Positions 60,401-64,000 of a DNA stretch of 64,000 bases are shown here, piece by piece. How positions within the stretch are numbered: position 1 is the first letter of the stretch; every line of letters starts with the position of its first letter. The notes below the pieces were generated by a model. It was not told the DNA's origin, searched no databases, and saw only the letters and a list, made by a program, of their open reading frames with translations. The stretch comes from Lachnospiraceae bacterium (GTDB lineage Bacteria > Bacillota > Clostridia > Lachnospirales > Lachnospiraceae), in NCBI GenBank assembly GCA_017430085.1, contig JAFRNR010000023.1, forward strand, positions 1 to 64,000, written 5' to 3'. The translations under genes were made by a program, and so were the position numbers.

Positions 60401-61182
60401 ACGTCGTCATTAGGCGCATAAATGCCGCAGGCAACATACCCTGCCGTCTGGATCGTCCCGGTAAAGGTGCCGTCGTTGACCGTGATGGTGTTGCCGCCCC
60501 AGCCGGTCGTTCCGTTCGTTCCCAGCACGGCGTTGTCCTTTGCCGTGAAGGTGCCGCCATTGATGACGGCCGTTGATCCTTTGAGGAAAAGAACGGCAAA
60601 TTCCTGAGACTCCACCGCGCCGCTGGTGAAAGTCAGGGTGCCGCCGTCAACAGCAATGCCATTGTATCCGCCCGAGAGCTTGCCGCCGCCGGACGTATCT
60701 TTTATTTCTGCATTGCCTTTGATGATCAGAGCCGTATCACCGGCACAGGCGATCGTCTTGCCGTTCAGATTCAGCTCGACCGTCTTGCCTGACGGAACGA
60801 CGACACTCTCGGAAAGATCAACATCCTTCACCATGGTGATCTTTGAACTGAGTCTGTGTCCGTCGATCTCAGTTCCGGCTGCCTCAATGGCCGCCTGGAG
60901 AGTCGCAAAACTTTCTGTCCCGCCTTCTTCATACTCGACCGTTGCGAGGTCCCCGAAGCCTTTCTCCTCGGGGTCCGAAGGAAGCGGATCCTTGTCATCC
61001 GATTTTGAGGCGTCGCCCTTTTCCGAAGGTTCTGCCTCCGATGTTTTTCCCGGAACAGCAGCGGCTTCCGTTTGTGTTCCGCTGTCCGCCCCTTTTGTCC
61101 GGCCATCCGCCAACACGTTCGACGGAACCGCCATAGCCAGCGCCAGCAATACCGCCAGCACCCGTTTCCAGCAATGTTTCAT
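45412..61182 (-). CDS. Giant secreted beta-helix protein (about 5256 residues)
   Basis: Signal peptide MKHCWKRVLAVLLALAMAVP, then an acidic linker. Residues about 45-2900 are many pectate-lyase-like right-handed beta-helix modules, most opening with an element such as VAKIGDALYASLQDALNAAH; one class occurs three times. Residues about 2915-3195 and 3745-3875 are InlB/Listeria-Bacteroides repeats (FTFIGWFLPD, YTFLGWYGPD) around two near-duplicate helix modules of 278 residues. A starch-binding-like module (FYLIGSMTNWQVNEDYAFAV) covers about 3875-4075, nine or more tandem 83-residue repeats (GHDWEFVDFTWTETETGYTA) 4075-4860, and the shared C-terminal domain 4965-5256. GGAGG lies six bases before ATG 61182. 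One intact frame over 15.8 kb argues for a functional adhesin or glycan-binding surface protein; no sortase or SLH anchor seen. Confidence 0.9.
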   Translation of the reverse strand: MKHCWKRVLAVLLALAMAVPSNVLADGRTKGADSGTQTEAAAVPGKTSEAEPSEKGDASKSDDKDPLPSDPEEKGFGDLATVEYEEGGTESFATLQAAIEAAGTEIDGHRLSSKITMVKDVDLSESVVVPSGKTVELNLNGKTIACAGDTALIIKGNAEIKDTSGGGKLSGGYNGIAVDGGTLTFTSGAVESQEFAVLFLKGSTAVINGGTFTAKDNAVLGTNGTTGWGGNTITVNDGTFTGTIQTAGYVACGIYAPNDDVWNVNGGTFNITGGAGIVARAGTVNVTGGVFNTTGNAVGKVGDSRVVVPCAALVFDSEAEYPALTGSSVINVSGGSFTSEVDPVQTVPAKDGRISISGGTYSGKPDDVFFADGYKASGDAAPYGVTTASYVAQIGEGGDRVRYESLAEAYAAVQPGEILGILVAGDYTLPSPLKNITLQGNVEGVVFNHTSGGNIASIPDGITFKKLTFNFGNENYHGFQHAGIINMVNCTINGKLFSYGDISFTGCTFNAPGTEASGISSKDYSMWVYAGDITYTDCTFKGAGKFLNVYNESGATRYTITASGCSFNSTETYKAAFNVKETCGAKTLQYTVNLSNNTINENFPAASETDTLTVISGLVQVDDRVPGGTMDGGEIVVNVDGEQKYITPRIPRVAAIGDVEYVSLTDALNAAQTGNTIVIYPGTVELPATAVIPAGVTLKGQGADATTVKITTTNGNGVKLTNPNITIQDLKIDGSAITSSGYNTIVNVKADGCVIDGVVMRGGGQSTWNSSILVDTINAPATFTVKNSDITGAFRGVLRESCNANLVIENTEIDAIYPFNIDGGNGGTITVSGSKLHGWTSYSGVEKVTFTNCQFSKGNSGYDCVAAYVDTEFNDCTFDGEFDVYAQTSPFNFYFNDCTKAGEAVTRDKFMTQFPDDPDVWNKCNTYVNGELVGAVAKVVSGDQTVEYKSLKEALNAAHEKTGDVTIMLLADIKEVAVIHQKAGLNLTLDGDGKTITGQLYIDGDGRYNDADMLLIKNIKFAYDAATYDDAFIDVPSTKTAGKPYTTGKYNYAHNITVKDCEFAGEGTTTVAVRVASGAGANKVTLDGLMVTGGHSFAQLTGVKDLTITNCAVTGTKNGINISGGEGTGTISGNMLTTTEGYTVRVKDASAMIVTLSDNTFSGGEGFVSAATAGGKIIVTDGKYTGPLPTDGTKFTVTGGVFNELPSLEVCGEGLYPIANPDPATSGEYPYTVGEAVAKVDDVFYANFSDAVAAANNGEKVVTLLADIVEEYLLQSGTLKVAHNGKKLTVNVEEGKVLTVTESEGVTTYTVNEAVAKIGDTLYASLADAVAAVPTDGTATTITMIANEAINVVGSAITIAAGKNVTIDLNGFQVVGTAGQAGTSALITNRGTLTIKDSSAEGTGKLISGATDAWIYDGSGDYAGSYASNTITNSGTLTVESGHIENISTGSATYAIDNNSSGGNAIVTITGGTVKARAVAIRQFANSTTLENSVTISGGLVTAGYSGIWVQLPGSDASKAMKATLNVTGGTLHGDSYAFYDYSYGNSFANTQYTLSGGTFEGIIFSYGANITIEDGTYTGEVAIKQGNAPSNVSVTGGYFNDDVYTYGTYASKEFITGGYFATTTYEYEGETYDCDWMSLLHHDYKYVANEDPATKDDYPFVIAPKDYVAQIDDVRFESLAAAFAAAQDGDTIELLTNCSGDGIVVPEGKFTTGLTVDFKGFTYDFSGKGVGSTGTEYNGFQLLKDNTITFKNGTITATSEDAGFLIQNYSNLTLDKMTIDGTGVWGGYVMSNNCGNVVIKDTTINAAEGDFAFDVCRYASYPSVSVTVEGSSVINGNIEISASGNDANEGFTLAINGGTYNGQTILDASAEAAMEAAPDKVSITKDNTVDVAAPAGYAWRDLGNGRSTIAKAVAKIGDALYASLQDALNAAHEMTGEVTVTLLVDITEVATARQKDGLDLIVDGDGKTITGQINIDGEGRYNGTDTLTIQNAKFAYDASTYNEAFIGVLNKSSGYNYAHNITVKNCEFAGEGTTTVAFRVASGAGANKITLENLTVTGGHSFAQLVGVKDLTITGCTVSGVKNGINISGGDGTGTITGNTIAAEGYTVRVKDASGMTVTLNDNTFSGGEGLVSASTASGKIIVESGKYAGPLPTDGTKFTVLGGVFTVAPLLAVCGDGLYPIANTDPATKDDYPYTVGVAVAAVDNIGYTTFADAVAASENGTKVITLLADIEEPYTLPSGSIQVAHNGKELTVKAPEGYALTVTVNGDVTTYTVEEAVAEIDGVLYPTLQAALDAAHEMTGDVTVKLLKDIEGYSIVHQKAGLNLTIDGADKKIVGQIIIDGDGRANGAETLTIQNVNFEGNKSNFCSTDDGDNGFITVPSTKVSGKPYYTNKYNYAHNITVSNCSFTSTSDSRNVVGFRAGSGAGAYNVALNGVTGTNLHSLAQLTGTTGGSFTNCNITASDSFVNISGGTGEFTFIGNTFESAVSDGYGVRLKDSTGATAIMGEGNSITASKPLVLGKNAEVGNKGTFIVTDGYYAGDISKITTSEDATFQISYGFFDREPDYHFIVEGKAAVQIGEHLWTIGDAVAKIGTRLFGTLEAAVAVAVDGDTIEILKDIEVTSWVEIGKAITIDLAGHTLSRDGNALLNPIGSGAALTLKDTVGGGKVVSGIPAFVEDGAAFILESGILESTGGMGIYADAGSSVTVSGGTISATEDDAYAIYIMGTASLMITDGTISSTGSNAPAIGTSGNTGNNNTITISGGTITSAKDIAIYKPDAGTLTITGGTISGATAVYQKSGTVNINGGTLHATGAAADYSYYGNGAYPTGDALVVETCDYPNGAPVTNISGGRFISDNAAAVASYAMAGYEPLTGFIHGGHFSDNSEKTNVGVPNDKILVQIPEGEEDAGMYELDDAVYVTFDADNKDDDSDITVVKIARNTAVEKPADPTPETGFTFIGWFLPDAETAYDFTTLVTEAITLTARWKTQVIYDVDGEQTALDAILHQATPTVPDPVKENYVFDGWLKQGAQVKGIDPTVEAANIIYLATWKGVTKQIVYSDGLGNILERYDVEYGQPTPAFQGDLSTITREGYEFDPAHPWIPEVEETVTRDVVYVINWTRIKVTVTFNEAGGTDVPDQVLDWGSKASEPTTVREGYTFLGWYGPDDQLFDFENTVIKEDITITARWFENVARINDTYYPTLAEAIAAAQAGDTVVLLKDVQEDELEVGKAITLDLDGHELSSAKAGVLSVTADGDLTITGNGRITGPANGAAFDSNALIYVAGGKLTVENGTLTATGEGSDGMYGVYVLQNGTAIFGTADGNGPTITSHFAAIGTNNTTAPATITVYGGEYTANATPTNDEWWYYFCAPVYAAAAGSFELKGGTFNGYYGISDRYANVDQDVMIWGDVVFNATSGIDVFVDEQTGSAGTADRSIKAEGNTRTLPEGYAWVETEEAGIYTIGEAVASITRDGKTTTYGTLAAAIAAAQDGDTVVLLKNVQEDELVVDKAITLDLNGKEVSATKPDVITVTAAGDLTITGNGKITGPADGAAFDGKVVISVDGGKLTIENGTVTATGEGSDGMYGVYVLNGGTAIFGTEDGNGPTITSHFAAIGTNNTTAPATITVYGGEYTANAAPASSDWWSYFCAPVYAASAGSFNLQGGTFNGYYGISDRYVNVDQDVMIGGNIVLNASSGIQVFVDEQTGSAGTEDRHILAEGNERTIPEGYLWVATETEGIYELLKAVVVTFVTEDGITAPDPQTIGKGTTAEKPEDPVKEGYTFLGWFEENSETAFDFTTPVTEDLTLTARWQVNEYTITFLANEGDETPFATVTAAYGDPVEAPAENPTKPFFTFAGWNPEVPETMPAEDMTIVAKWTAVEGFYLIGSMTNWQVNEDYAFAVNSNESGEYCLATSLAENDQIKVVRAVGGVADNSNYYPSTEHNYNGMTGNYIVDSDHAGSVTVYFRPAGNPDSGWQPFGGYFYIAKDHLATVEVPEGHGTAFLVRDGSQAATVTAPRLMDIAIVYTPAEDYELDRIELWRANGEDGPELIETLSAESFQMPDYDVIVKVYFKALIWEFVDFTWTGDDENGYTAAVANYVCTTDPTKTRTVDADITIKTIESGCEIAGSAEYTAKVTAARSLDGQQHTDTKHVDLSAIGHDWEFTGFTWIQTETGYTAVANYKCKNNAAHTDTVSAVITSETNDPTCEAAGQTVYTATVTTEASLDGKEHTETKTVVLAATGHDWEFVDFTWTGNDTDGYTAVANYKCKNNEEHTKTVNAVITSETDDPTCEAAGQTVYTATVTAEASLDGKEHTETKTVVLAATGHDWEFVDFTWTETETGYTAVANYKCKNVESHTDTVSATVDAVTSEAGCTEAGSIVYTATVAAGASLDGKEHTDTKTVTLPATGHDWEFIDFTWTETETGYTAVANYKCKNVESHIDTVTATVEAVTTEAGCTEAGSIVYTATVAAGASLDGKEHTDTKTVTLPATGHDWEFIDFTWTETETGYTAVANYKCKNVESHIDTVTATVEAVTTEAGCTEPGSIVYTATVTATASLDGKEHTETKTVTLPATGHDWEFVSFTWIETETGYTAVANYKCKNVESHIDTVDATVQAETTKPSCTEPGQTVYTATVTAAASLDGKEHTDTKTVTLPATGHAWFFVEFTWTATDTGYTVVGWYECSNNSTHQISLPATVTAETTPATCTEPDKTVYTATIEADVSLDGQLHTESVTVTGTALGHDWEFVDFTWTQTETGYTAAANYKCKNDASHTNTVDAAVEAEKTDPTCTEPGSIVYTATVAAGASLDGEAHTDTKTVTLPATGHDWEFVDFTWTETETGYTAVANYKCKNDATHTTTQPATTVTCEEDAGGNLTYTAIVSAADSPDGVEHSDTLFIERYTITFVNEDGTVLQSSLVKKGEIPVYEGETPVKEEILFHMYVFSGWDPEITPVTGDATYTAQFDDLLYAKITGMTLALEGKIGINFWLKAPDEAAYAVIDFMGDEVRFELTKADSPYWRASSEQYRLPYSNVAIKQMMDPATIRVYKADGEQLALVHNSLGLLEGASWSFRVADWAYAVLAQDNATEQSVHMAKALINLGNAAQNYFDYEDDDPANPNNYLHAETEAVEPDPALDPVIPADAASVLGYKYVKLNLEGDTEIRIFFDRQVTAKRGNKPLEVIKKGKEGWYVSVPAIAGVDLDVMHTIKVTYGGKTLTFKYSVLSFCNRVMASETSSDEFIYLAKALYVYNRAAEIYFNKVD
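46640..48940 (-). repeat. Tandem 249-bp coding repeats
   Basis: Units encoding 83 residues; the codons for GHDWEF or GHAWFF recur every 249 bp, for example near 47212, 47461, 47710, 47959 and 48208. The units between about 47590 and 48210 are almost identical in nucleotide sequence, a sign of recent duplication or gene conversion. Confidence 0.88.
49990..51600 (-). repeat. Duplicated 834-bp beta-helix module
   Basis: Two adjacent modules 834 bp (278 codons) apart share long identical protein stretches, such as GMYGVYVL, TITSHFAAIGTNNTTAPATI and GTFNGYYGISDRY. Confidence 0.82.
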
Positions 61183-61302
61183 CACGTTCCTCCATCGGGC
61201 AGGCTTCCCGATATTCCTTTCATCGTTTTGACAGGGGCGCCTGTTTTTTCCCCTGTTTTTGTATAAAATATTCTCGTTTTTAGCAGCGGATCCGTGATCA
61301 GA

Positions 61303-61335
61303 GAAATTAAAAACTCTCTTTGATGCCCAAAGAGA
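61303..61335 (-). terminator. Terminator of the peptide-maturation operon
   Basis: On the minus strand CTCTTTG (61334-61328) pairs with CAAAGAG (61322-61316), flanked by one more A-T pair and followed by a T-rich run. It separates the operon at 61.6-64 kb from the giant gene, which therefore should have its own promoter within about 61190-61300. The 390-bp gap is AT-rich and has no gene I can support. Confidence 0.75.
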
Positions 61336-61572
61336 ACAATCACATCCGCAACCGTCTTTTTTGTTATTTTAGCACAAAGAGAGTAATAATACCACTATAT
61401 TATCTTATATTATTTCGTGGTTTGCTGTATAAATACCCTTTATTCTGACAAAGTTTTTGTAATTCACTTTTTACACCCGGCCGGCGTCAATCATTCAGGC
61501 ATTATATTCTTCGGCTTTTTCTTCCTTCCTCCATGATCATACGGAAGACGTTTATTGCTGCTGAAATTATTA

Positions 61573-62058
61573 TCAGTGCTTTCCGCTCAGCAGCCTCTTC
61601 AGGCCTCTTCCTGCCTGCAGGACTTTCGCCCTCACATACCGGAGCGGGTAGATCGCGTTCCAGAACCGCACGTACAGCCGGTACCGCAGCGCCGTGACCG
61701 GGCGCAGAGGGCCGCCGTCGCGCGACAGCGCGGTCATGACGCCCAGGATCTGCGCGTCCGTGATGCCGTATTCCATCACGTAAGTGTTGTCGCCGCGCAG
61801 GCCGTAGTCGTTTTCGCGGACGCGGCGGATGCGGTGGAGCACCAGTTTGCCGCCGGCGCGTTTGTACAGGACGACGTCATTGAGTTTGCGGCGGCCTTCG
61901 CCGGCGGCTTCGATGACAAAATGATCCCGGTCCTGGCGGATGAGCGGGCGCATGCTGCCGCCGCGGTTCCAGTACAGGACGGAACCGTGTTCGCGCAGAT
62001 AGTCCTCCAGCGCTTCGGCGCCTTCCGGGGCCGTTTCCGGGACCTGCCTGCTCTTCAT
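61573..62058 (-). CDS. S26B-type signal-peptidase-like protease
   Basis: A 161-residue protein with the active-site serine in GGSMRPLI near residue 35, then KLNDVVLYKRAGGKLVLHRI and NDYGLRGDNTYV. The histidine in LVLHRI and the GDN motif match the ER/archaeal (SipW-like) S26B family, which uses Ser-His rather than Ser-Lys. No clear membrane segment is present, unlike true signal peptidases, so it may cleave a peptide in the cytosol. ATG 62058 begins one base after the stop codon of the PqqD-like gene. Last gene of the operon. Confidence 0.82.
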   Translation of the reverse strand: MKSRQVPETAPEGAEALEDYLREHGSVLYWNRGGSMRPLIRQDRDHFVIEAAGEGRRKLNDVVLYKRAGGKLVLHRIRRVRENDYGLRGDNTYVMEYGITDAQILGVMTALSRDGGPLRPVTALRYRLYVRFWNAIYPLRYVRAKVLQAGRGLKRLLSGKH

Positions 62059-62059
62059 C

Positions 62060-62323
62060 TTATTCGTCCAGCGCGTTGATGCCGCGCAGCGTGTCGACAA
62101 CTTTCTGCACGTCCGCGCGGACCTGGGCCTCGGAGGCGTCCTCGTAGCGGGCCAGAACGGCCTGCACGATCTCCTCTTCCGTGGTCTCGGTCTTCAGCTG
62201 GTCGATGATGAACGCGGCGGTGGAGTTGCTGCGCACCAGGCCGGAAAAACCGGTGGAGGCCACGCCGGCCATCACCTGCTTGTCTCCTGCCATATGGGTC
62301 TTAAATCCGTCTTTCAGTTTCAT
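62060..62323 (-). CDS. PqqD-like peptide-binding chaperone
   Basis: An 87-residue protein, MKLKDGFKTHMAGDKQVMAG, with the winged-helix RRE fold pattern of PqqD: a strand pair (FKTHMAGDKQVM), GLVRSNSTAAFIIDQLKTET, then EEEIVQAVLARYEDASEAQV and a final helix (VRADVQKVVDTLRGIN). PqqD-like domains bind the leader peptide of a precursor and hand it to the radical SAM enzyme. Its start lies inside the end of the HPr-kinase-like gene; a start six codons upstream is possible. Confidence 0.85.
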   Translation of the reverse strand: MKLKDGFKTHMAGDKQVMAGVASTGFSGLVRSNSTAAFIIDQLKTETTEEEIVQAVLARYEDASEAQVRADVQKVVDTLRGINALDE

Positions 62324-63056
62324 GCTTCTGCATCCCTTCATAAGATATCACGGCCGCCTCCGGGTCCATGGTGCAGCCCAGGCGGTACAGGCCGGCGCGC
62401 TGAGTGAGGGTGTCCAGGAATTCCATGGTCTTCATCAGCGCGTTGCCGTCCGACGGCCGGAACGTCTGCATCATCAGTTCCGAATATGCTTCCTCCGGCG
62501 CCAGCGGTTCAATATGATTATACTCATCTCTGGTCAAAATGCAAACGGCTTTTAGCGGCACGCGGATGTTGCTGCTCAGGTGGTGCTTGCCGTCCCAGGG
62601 CGTACCGTACACGTAGATGCGGCCGTCCTCCTGCAGGCGCAGGAGCGGCTTGTCGTCGTTGATCATGACGCAGCGGTCGCCGAAGTGTTCGCGCCAGAGG
62701 CGGGTATGCGTGGATTTGCCCGTCCCGCTGCGGGCTGTGAAGAGGTAGGCCTCGCCGTCCACCGCGACCGCGGAGCCGTGGAACAGGCAGGCGCCGTAGT
62801 CGGGCAGGCGCTCGGCGATCTTGCGGTAGACCGCGAGCTTTTCCAGGTAGGCGTGGCGCCACTGGCGCATCACGTCGTCGTCGCGCAGGGCGCGGCGCTC
62901 GTTCTGGGTCTGTTCGAAGGCGATGTCCTCTTCGGTGGTGGAGACGGTGAAGACCGGGGCTCCGTCCGGGGTCTCGTAGCCGGCGATGAATTCCGCGAAG
63001 CGCGGGCTGTTTTCTTCGATGCCGATGCAGAGGCCGGCGAGGGTGATCTTGATCAT
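62301..63056 (-). CDS. HPr-kinase-like P-loop protein (ScmC/lasso-kinase type)
   Basis: A 251-residue protein with the Walker A motif in LFTARSGTGKSTHTRLWREH near residue 110, preceded by ACLFHGSAVAVDGEAYL and followed by CVMINDDKPLLRL and GTPWDGKHHLS. This is the pattern of HprK/P-related proteins found in peptide-maturation loci, such as ScmC of the SynChlorMet cassette or lasso-peptide kinases, which phosphorylate the precursor. It starts by a four-base ATGA overlap with the radical SAM gene and overlaps the PqqD-like gene by 23 bases. Confidence 0.85.
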   Translation of the reverse strand: MIKITLAGLCIGIEENSPRFAEFIAGYETPDGAPVFTVSTTEEDIAFEQTQNERRALRDDDVMRQWRHAYLEKLAVYRKIAERLPDYGACLFHGSAVAVDGEAYLFTARSGTGKSTHTRLWREHFGDRCVMINDDKPLLRLQEDGRIYVYGTPWDGKHHLSSNIRVPLKAVCILTRDEYNHIEPLAPEEAYSELMMQTFRPSDGNALMKTMEFLDTLTQRAGLYRLGCTMDPEAAVISYEGMQKHETERRI

Positions 63057-64000
63057 GGGGTGTCGGGCTCCTTTCGGTCAGGGGTGGCGGTGCGGTCGTT
63101 TGCGAGCCGGTCGTCCGCGGGCCGGCCGTTCACGGCCCTATCATACGCCGCGCGCATGCGGATCCGCAGTTTTTCGATCTCCGCCTCGCGCTGCTGCGGG
63201 ATGCAGCGGTCCGCGCGATCCGGGCAGTTTTTCATGCGGAAGCAGTCCGGGTACAGCGGGCAGGCCGCGCAGGCATCGTCCTCGGAGAACTCCTCCGTCC
63301 AGTACGCTTCCGTCGCGGATTTCGGCGCCGGGGCGTCCACCGTGCCGCAGAACAGGCCCTCGGTGAAATGCTCGCAGGCGTGCAGGCGGCCGTCCGGCAG
63401 GATCACGGCAGAAGCGGGATCGTCCGCCATGCAGTGGTTGAGCCGCAGGGTCTCCGGCAGTTTGCCGGGCTTTAGCAAGCCCGCTTCGGTGAGTTCCGCG
63501 CGGAATTCGCGGTACAGGCCGAACAGCCGCTCCACCTTTTCCCGCGAAGGGGACAGGATGTCCTGGAACAGCAGGAACGGGTAGACGGTAAAGTTCGCGT
63601 ACCCGCCGAAGCGCTGCGCCAGCTGGCCGGCCAGGGTCTTCAGATCCGGCAGATTGACTTCGTCCATGTTCAGGCGGACCGTGACGGCGATGCCGGCCTG
63701 CAGCAGGCCTTCGATATTGTCCAGCACGCGGCGGAAGGCGCCGTCGTGGTCCTCCACGAAGTCCTTCCGGGCGTTGTACACCTCTTCCGTGCCGTCCAGC
63801 GTGATCTGCGCGCGCTTCAGGTGCCACAGCGCCGCGGCTTTGCGGATCCGCTCCGGGGTAAAGAGGTAGCCGTTGGTCACGATGTTGCTGTGGTATGTTT
63901 TGCCGTTTTCCGCCAGCGCTTCGCAGATGCGGTCCAGCGACGCGGCGCCCATCAGCGGTTCGCCGCCGAAGAAGCGCAGGGTCAGTTCGCCCGAGGCGCA
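63053..64000 (-). CDS. Radical SAM/SPASM peptide-modifying enzyme (5' end missing)
   Basis: The visible 315 residues begin inside the SAM domain, at LTLRFFGGEPLMG (the GGEP motif), and continue with IVTNGYLFTPERI and AQITLDGTEEVYNARKDF. The C-terminal SPASM region has LHACEHFTEGLFCGTVD and CAACPLYPDCFRMKNCPDRA, enough cysteines for auxiliary iron-sulfur clusters. The SAM-binding CxxxCxxC lies beyond the window. Such enzymes form thioether or carbon cross-links or epimerise residues in ribosomal peptides. It overlaps the HPr-kinase-like gene by four bases. No precursor peptide gene is visible here; it may be upstream. Confidence 0.9.
   Translation of the reverse strand, partial: CASGELTLRFFGGEPLMGAASLDRICEALAENGKTYHSNIVTNGYLFTPERIRKAAALWHLKRAQITLDGTEEVYNARKDFVEDHDGAFRRVLDNIEGLLQAGIAVTVRLNMDEVNLPDLKTLAGQLAQRFGGYANFTVYPFLLFQDILSPSREKVERLFGLYREFRAELTEAGLLKPGKLPETLRLNHCMADDPASAVILPDGRLHACEHFTEGLFCGTVDAPAPKSATEAYWTEEFSEDDACAACPLYPDCFRMKNCPDRADRCIPQQREAEIEKLRIRMRAAYDRAVNGRPADDRLANDRTATPDRKEPDTP

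Noticed and set aside
61190-61570. A small precursor-peptide gene between the maturation operon and the giant gene
   Set aside because: No open frame with a ribosome site and peptide-like composition was found; the gap contains the operon terminator and AT-rich DNA.

Overview
The window reads as chromosomal DNA from a GC-rich, strictly anaerobic Gram-positive bacterium of the class Clostridia (Bacillota), most likely an animal-gut or rumen lineage. Four things point there: a one-piece pyruvate:ferredoxin oxidoreductase, Gram-positive lipoprotein signals and AGGAGG-type ribosome binding sites, very large secreted proteins with right-handed beta-helix and InlB/Listeria-Bacteroides repeats, and a SecA plus zinc-binding MetRS of Firmicute type. 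This is inference from gene content; there is no rRNA in the window.

Layout. 0.2-10.9 kb is housekeeping: secA and metG on the minus strand, then a small lipoprotein, nifJ (PFOR) and an AGCS alanine/glycine symporter on the plus strand. 11.0-19.7 kb is accessory: two lipoproteins (one a 1033-residue probable zinc metalloprotease), two REP-associated tyrosine transposases (RAYTs) bordered by their own short palindromic repeats, a Phd/RelE-type toxin-antitoxin pair followed by a HutD/Ves-like protein, and an unknown 190-residue protein. 19.9-30.6 kb is mostly metabolic: a minus-strand operon pgi > GPH-type sugar transporter > PHP phosphatase downstream of a ComEC-like hydrolase; a plus-strand operon murG > PI-PLC-like protein > rhomboid protease; then free-methionine-sulfoxide reductase, an M20 peptidase and a DUF362 protein.

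30.8-35.9 kb is a small island. A tRNA-Ser(GCT) gene carries an 18-bp 3'-end sequence that recurs at 34.53 kb. Between the two copies lie an IS3 OrfA remnant, an AbiEi/AbiEii type IV toxin-antitoxin operon with a clear promoter and two matched operators, and an unknown beta-propeller-like gene. Directly outside the right copy is a second, unrelated-looking pair: an XRE-type regulator and a nucleotidyltransferase, again with a consensus promoter and an overlapping palindrome. 36.0-40.0 kb holds a PadR regulator with repeat operators, co-transcribed with a three-domain flavoprotein/SCP2-like/membrane protein, and some small membrane or cytosolic proteins.

40.4-61.2 kb is taken up by two minus-strand genes for giant secreted proteins of 1592 and about 5256 residues. 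They share a nearly identical C-terminal domain of about 290 residues, a carbohydrate-binding-like module and internal tandem repeats. 61.6-64.0 kb is a tightly overlapped minus-strand operon (radical SAM/SPASM protein, HPr-kinase-like protein, PqqD-like protein, S26B signal-peptidase-like protein) that looks like a peptide-maturation (RiPP-type) cassette; its beginning lies beyond the window.

Two families of short palindromes run through the intergenic spaces. Family A has TGACA...TGTCA ends and a core related to GGGGACGGTTC; it borders both RAYT genes and occurs at several gene ends. Family B is a hairpin of the form GGGCCGTTG-n3-CAACGGCCC followed by CTACG; its arms vary in compensating fashion between copies.
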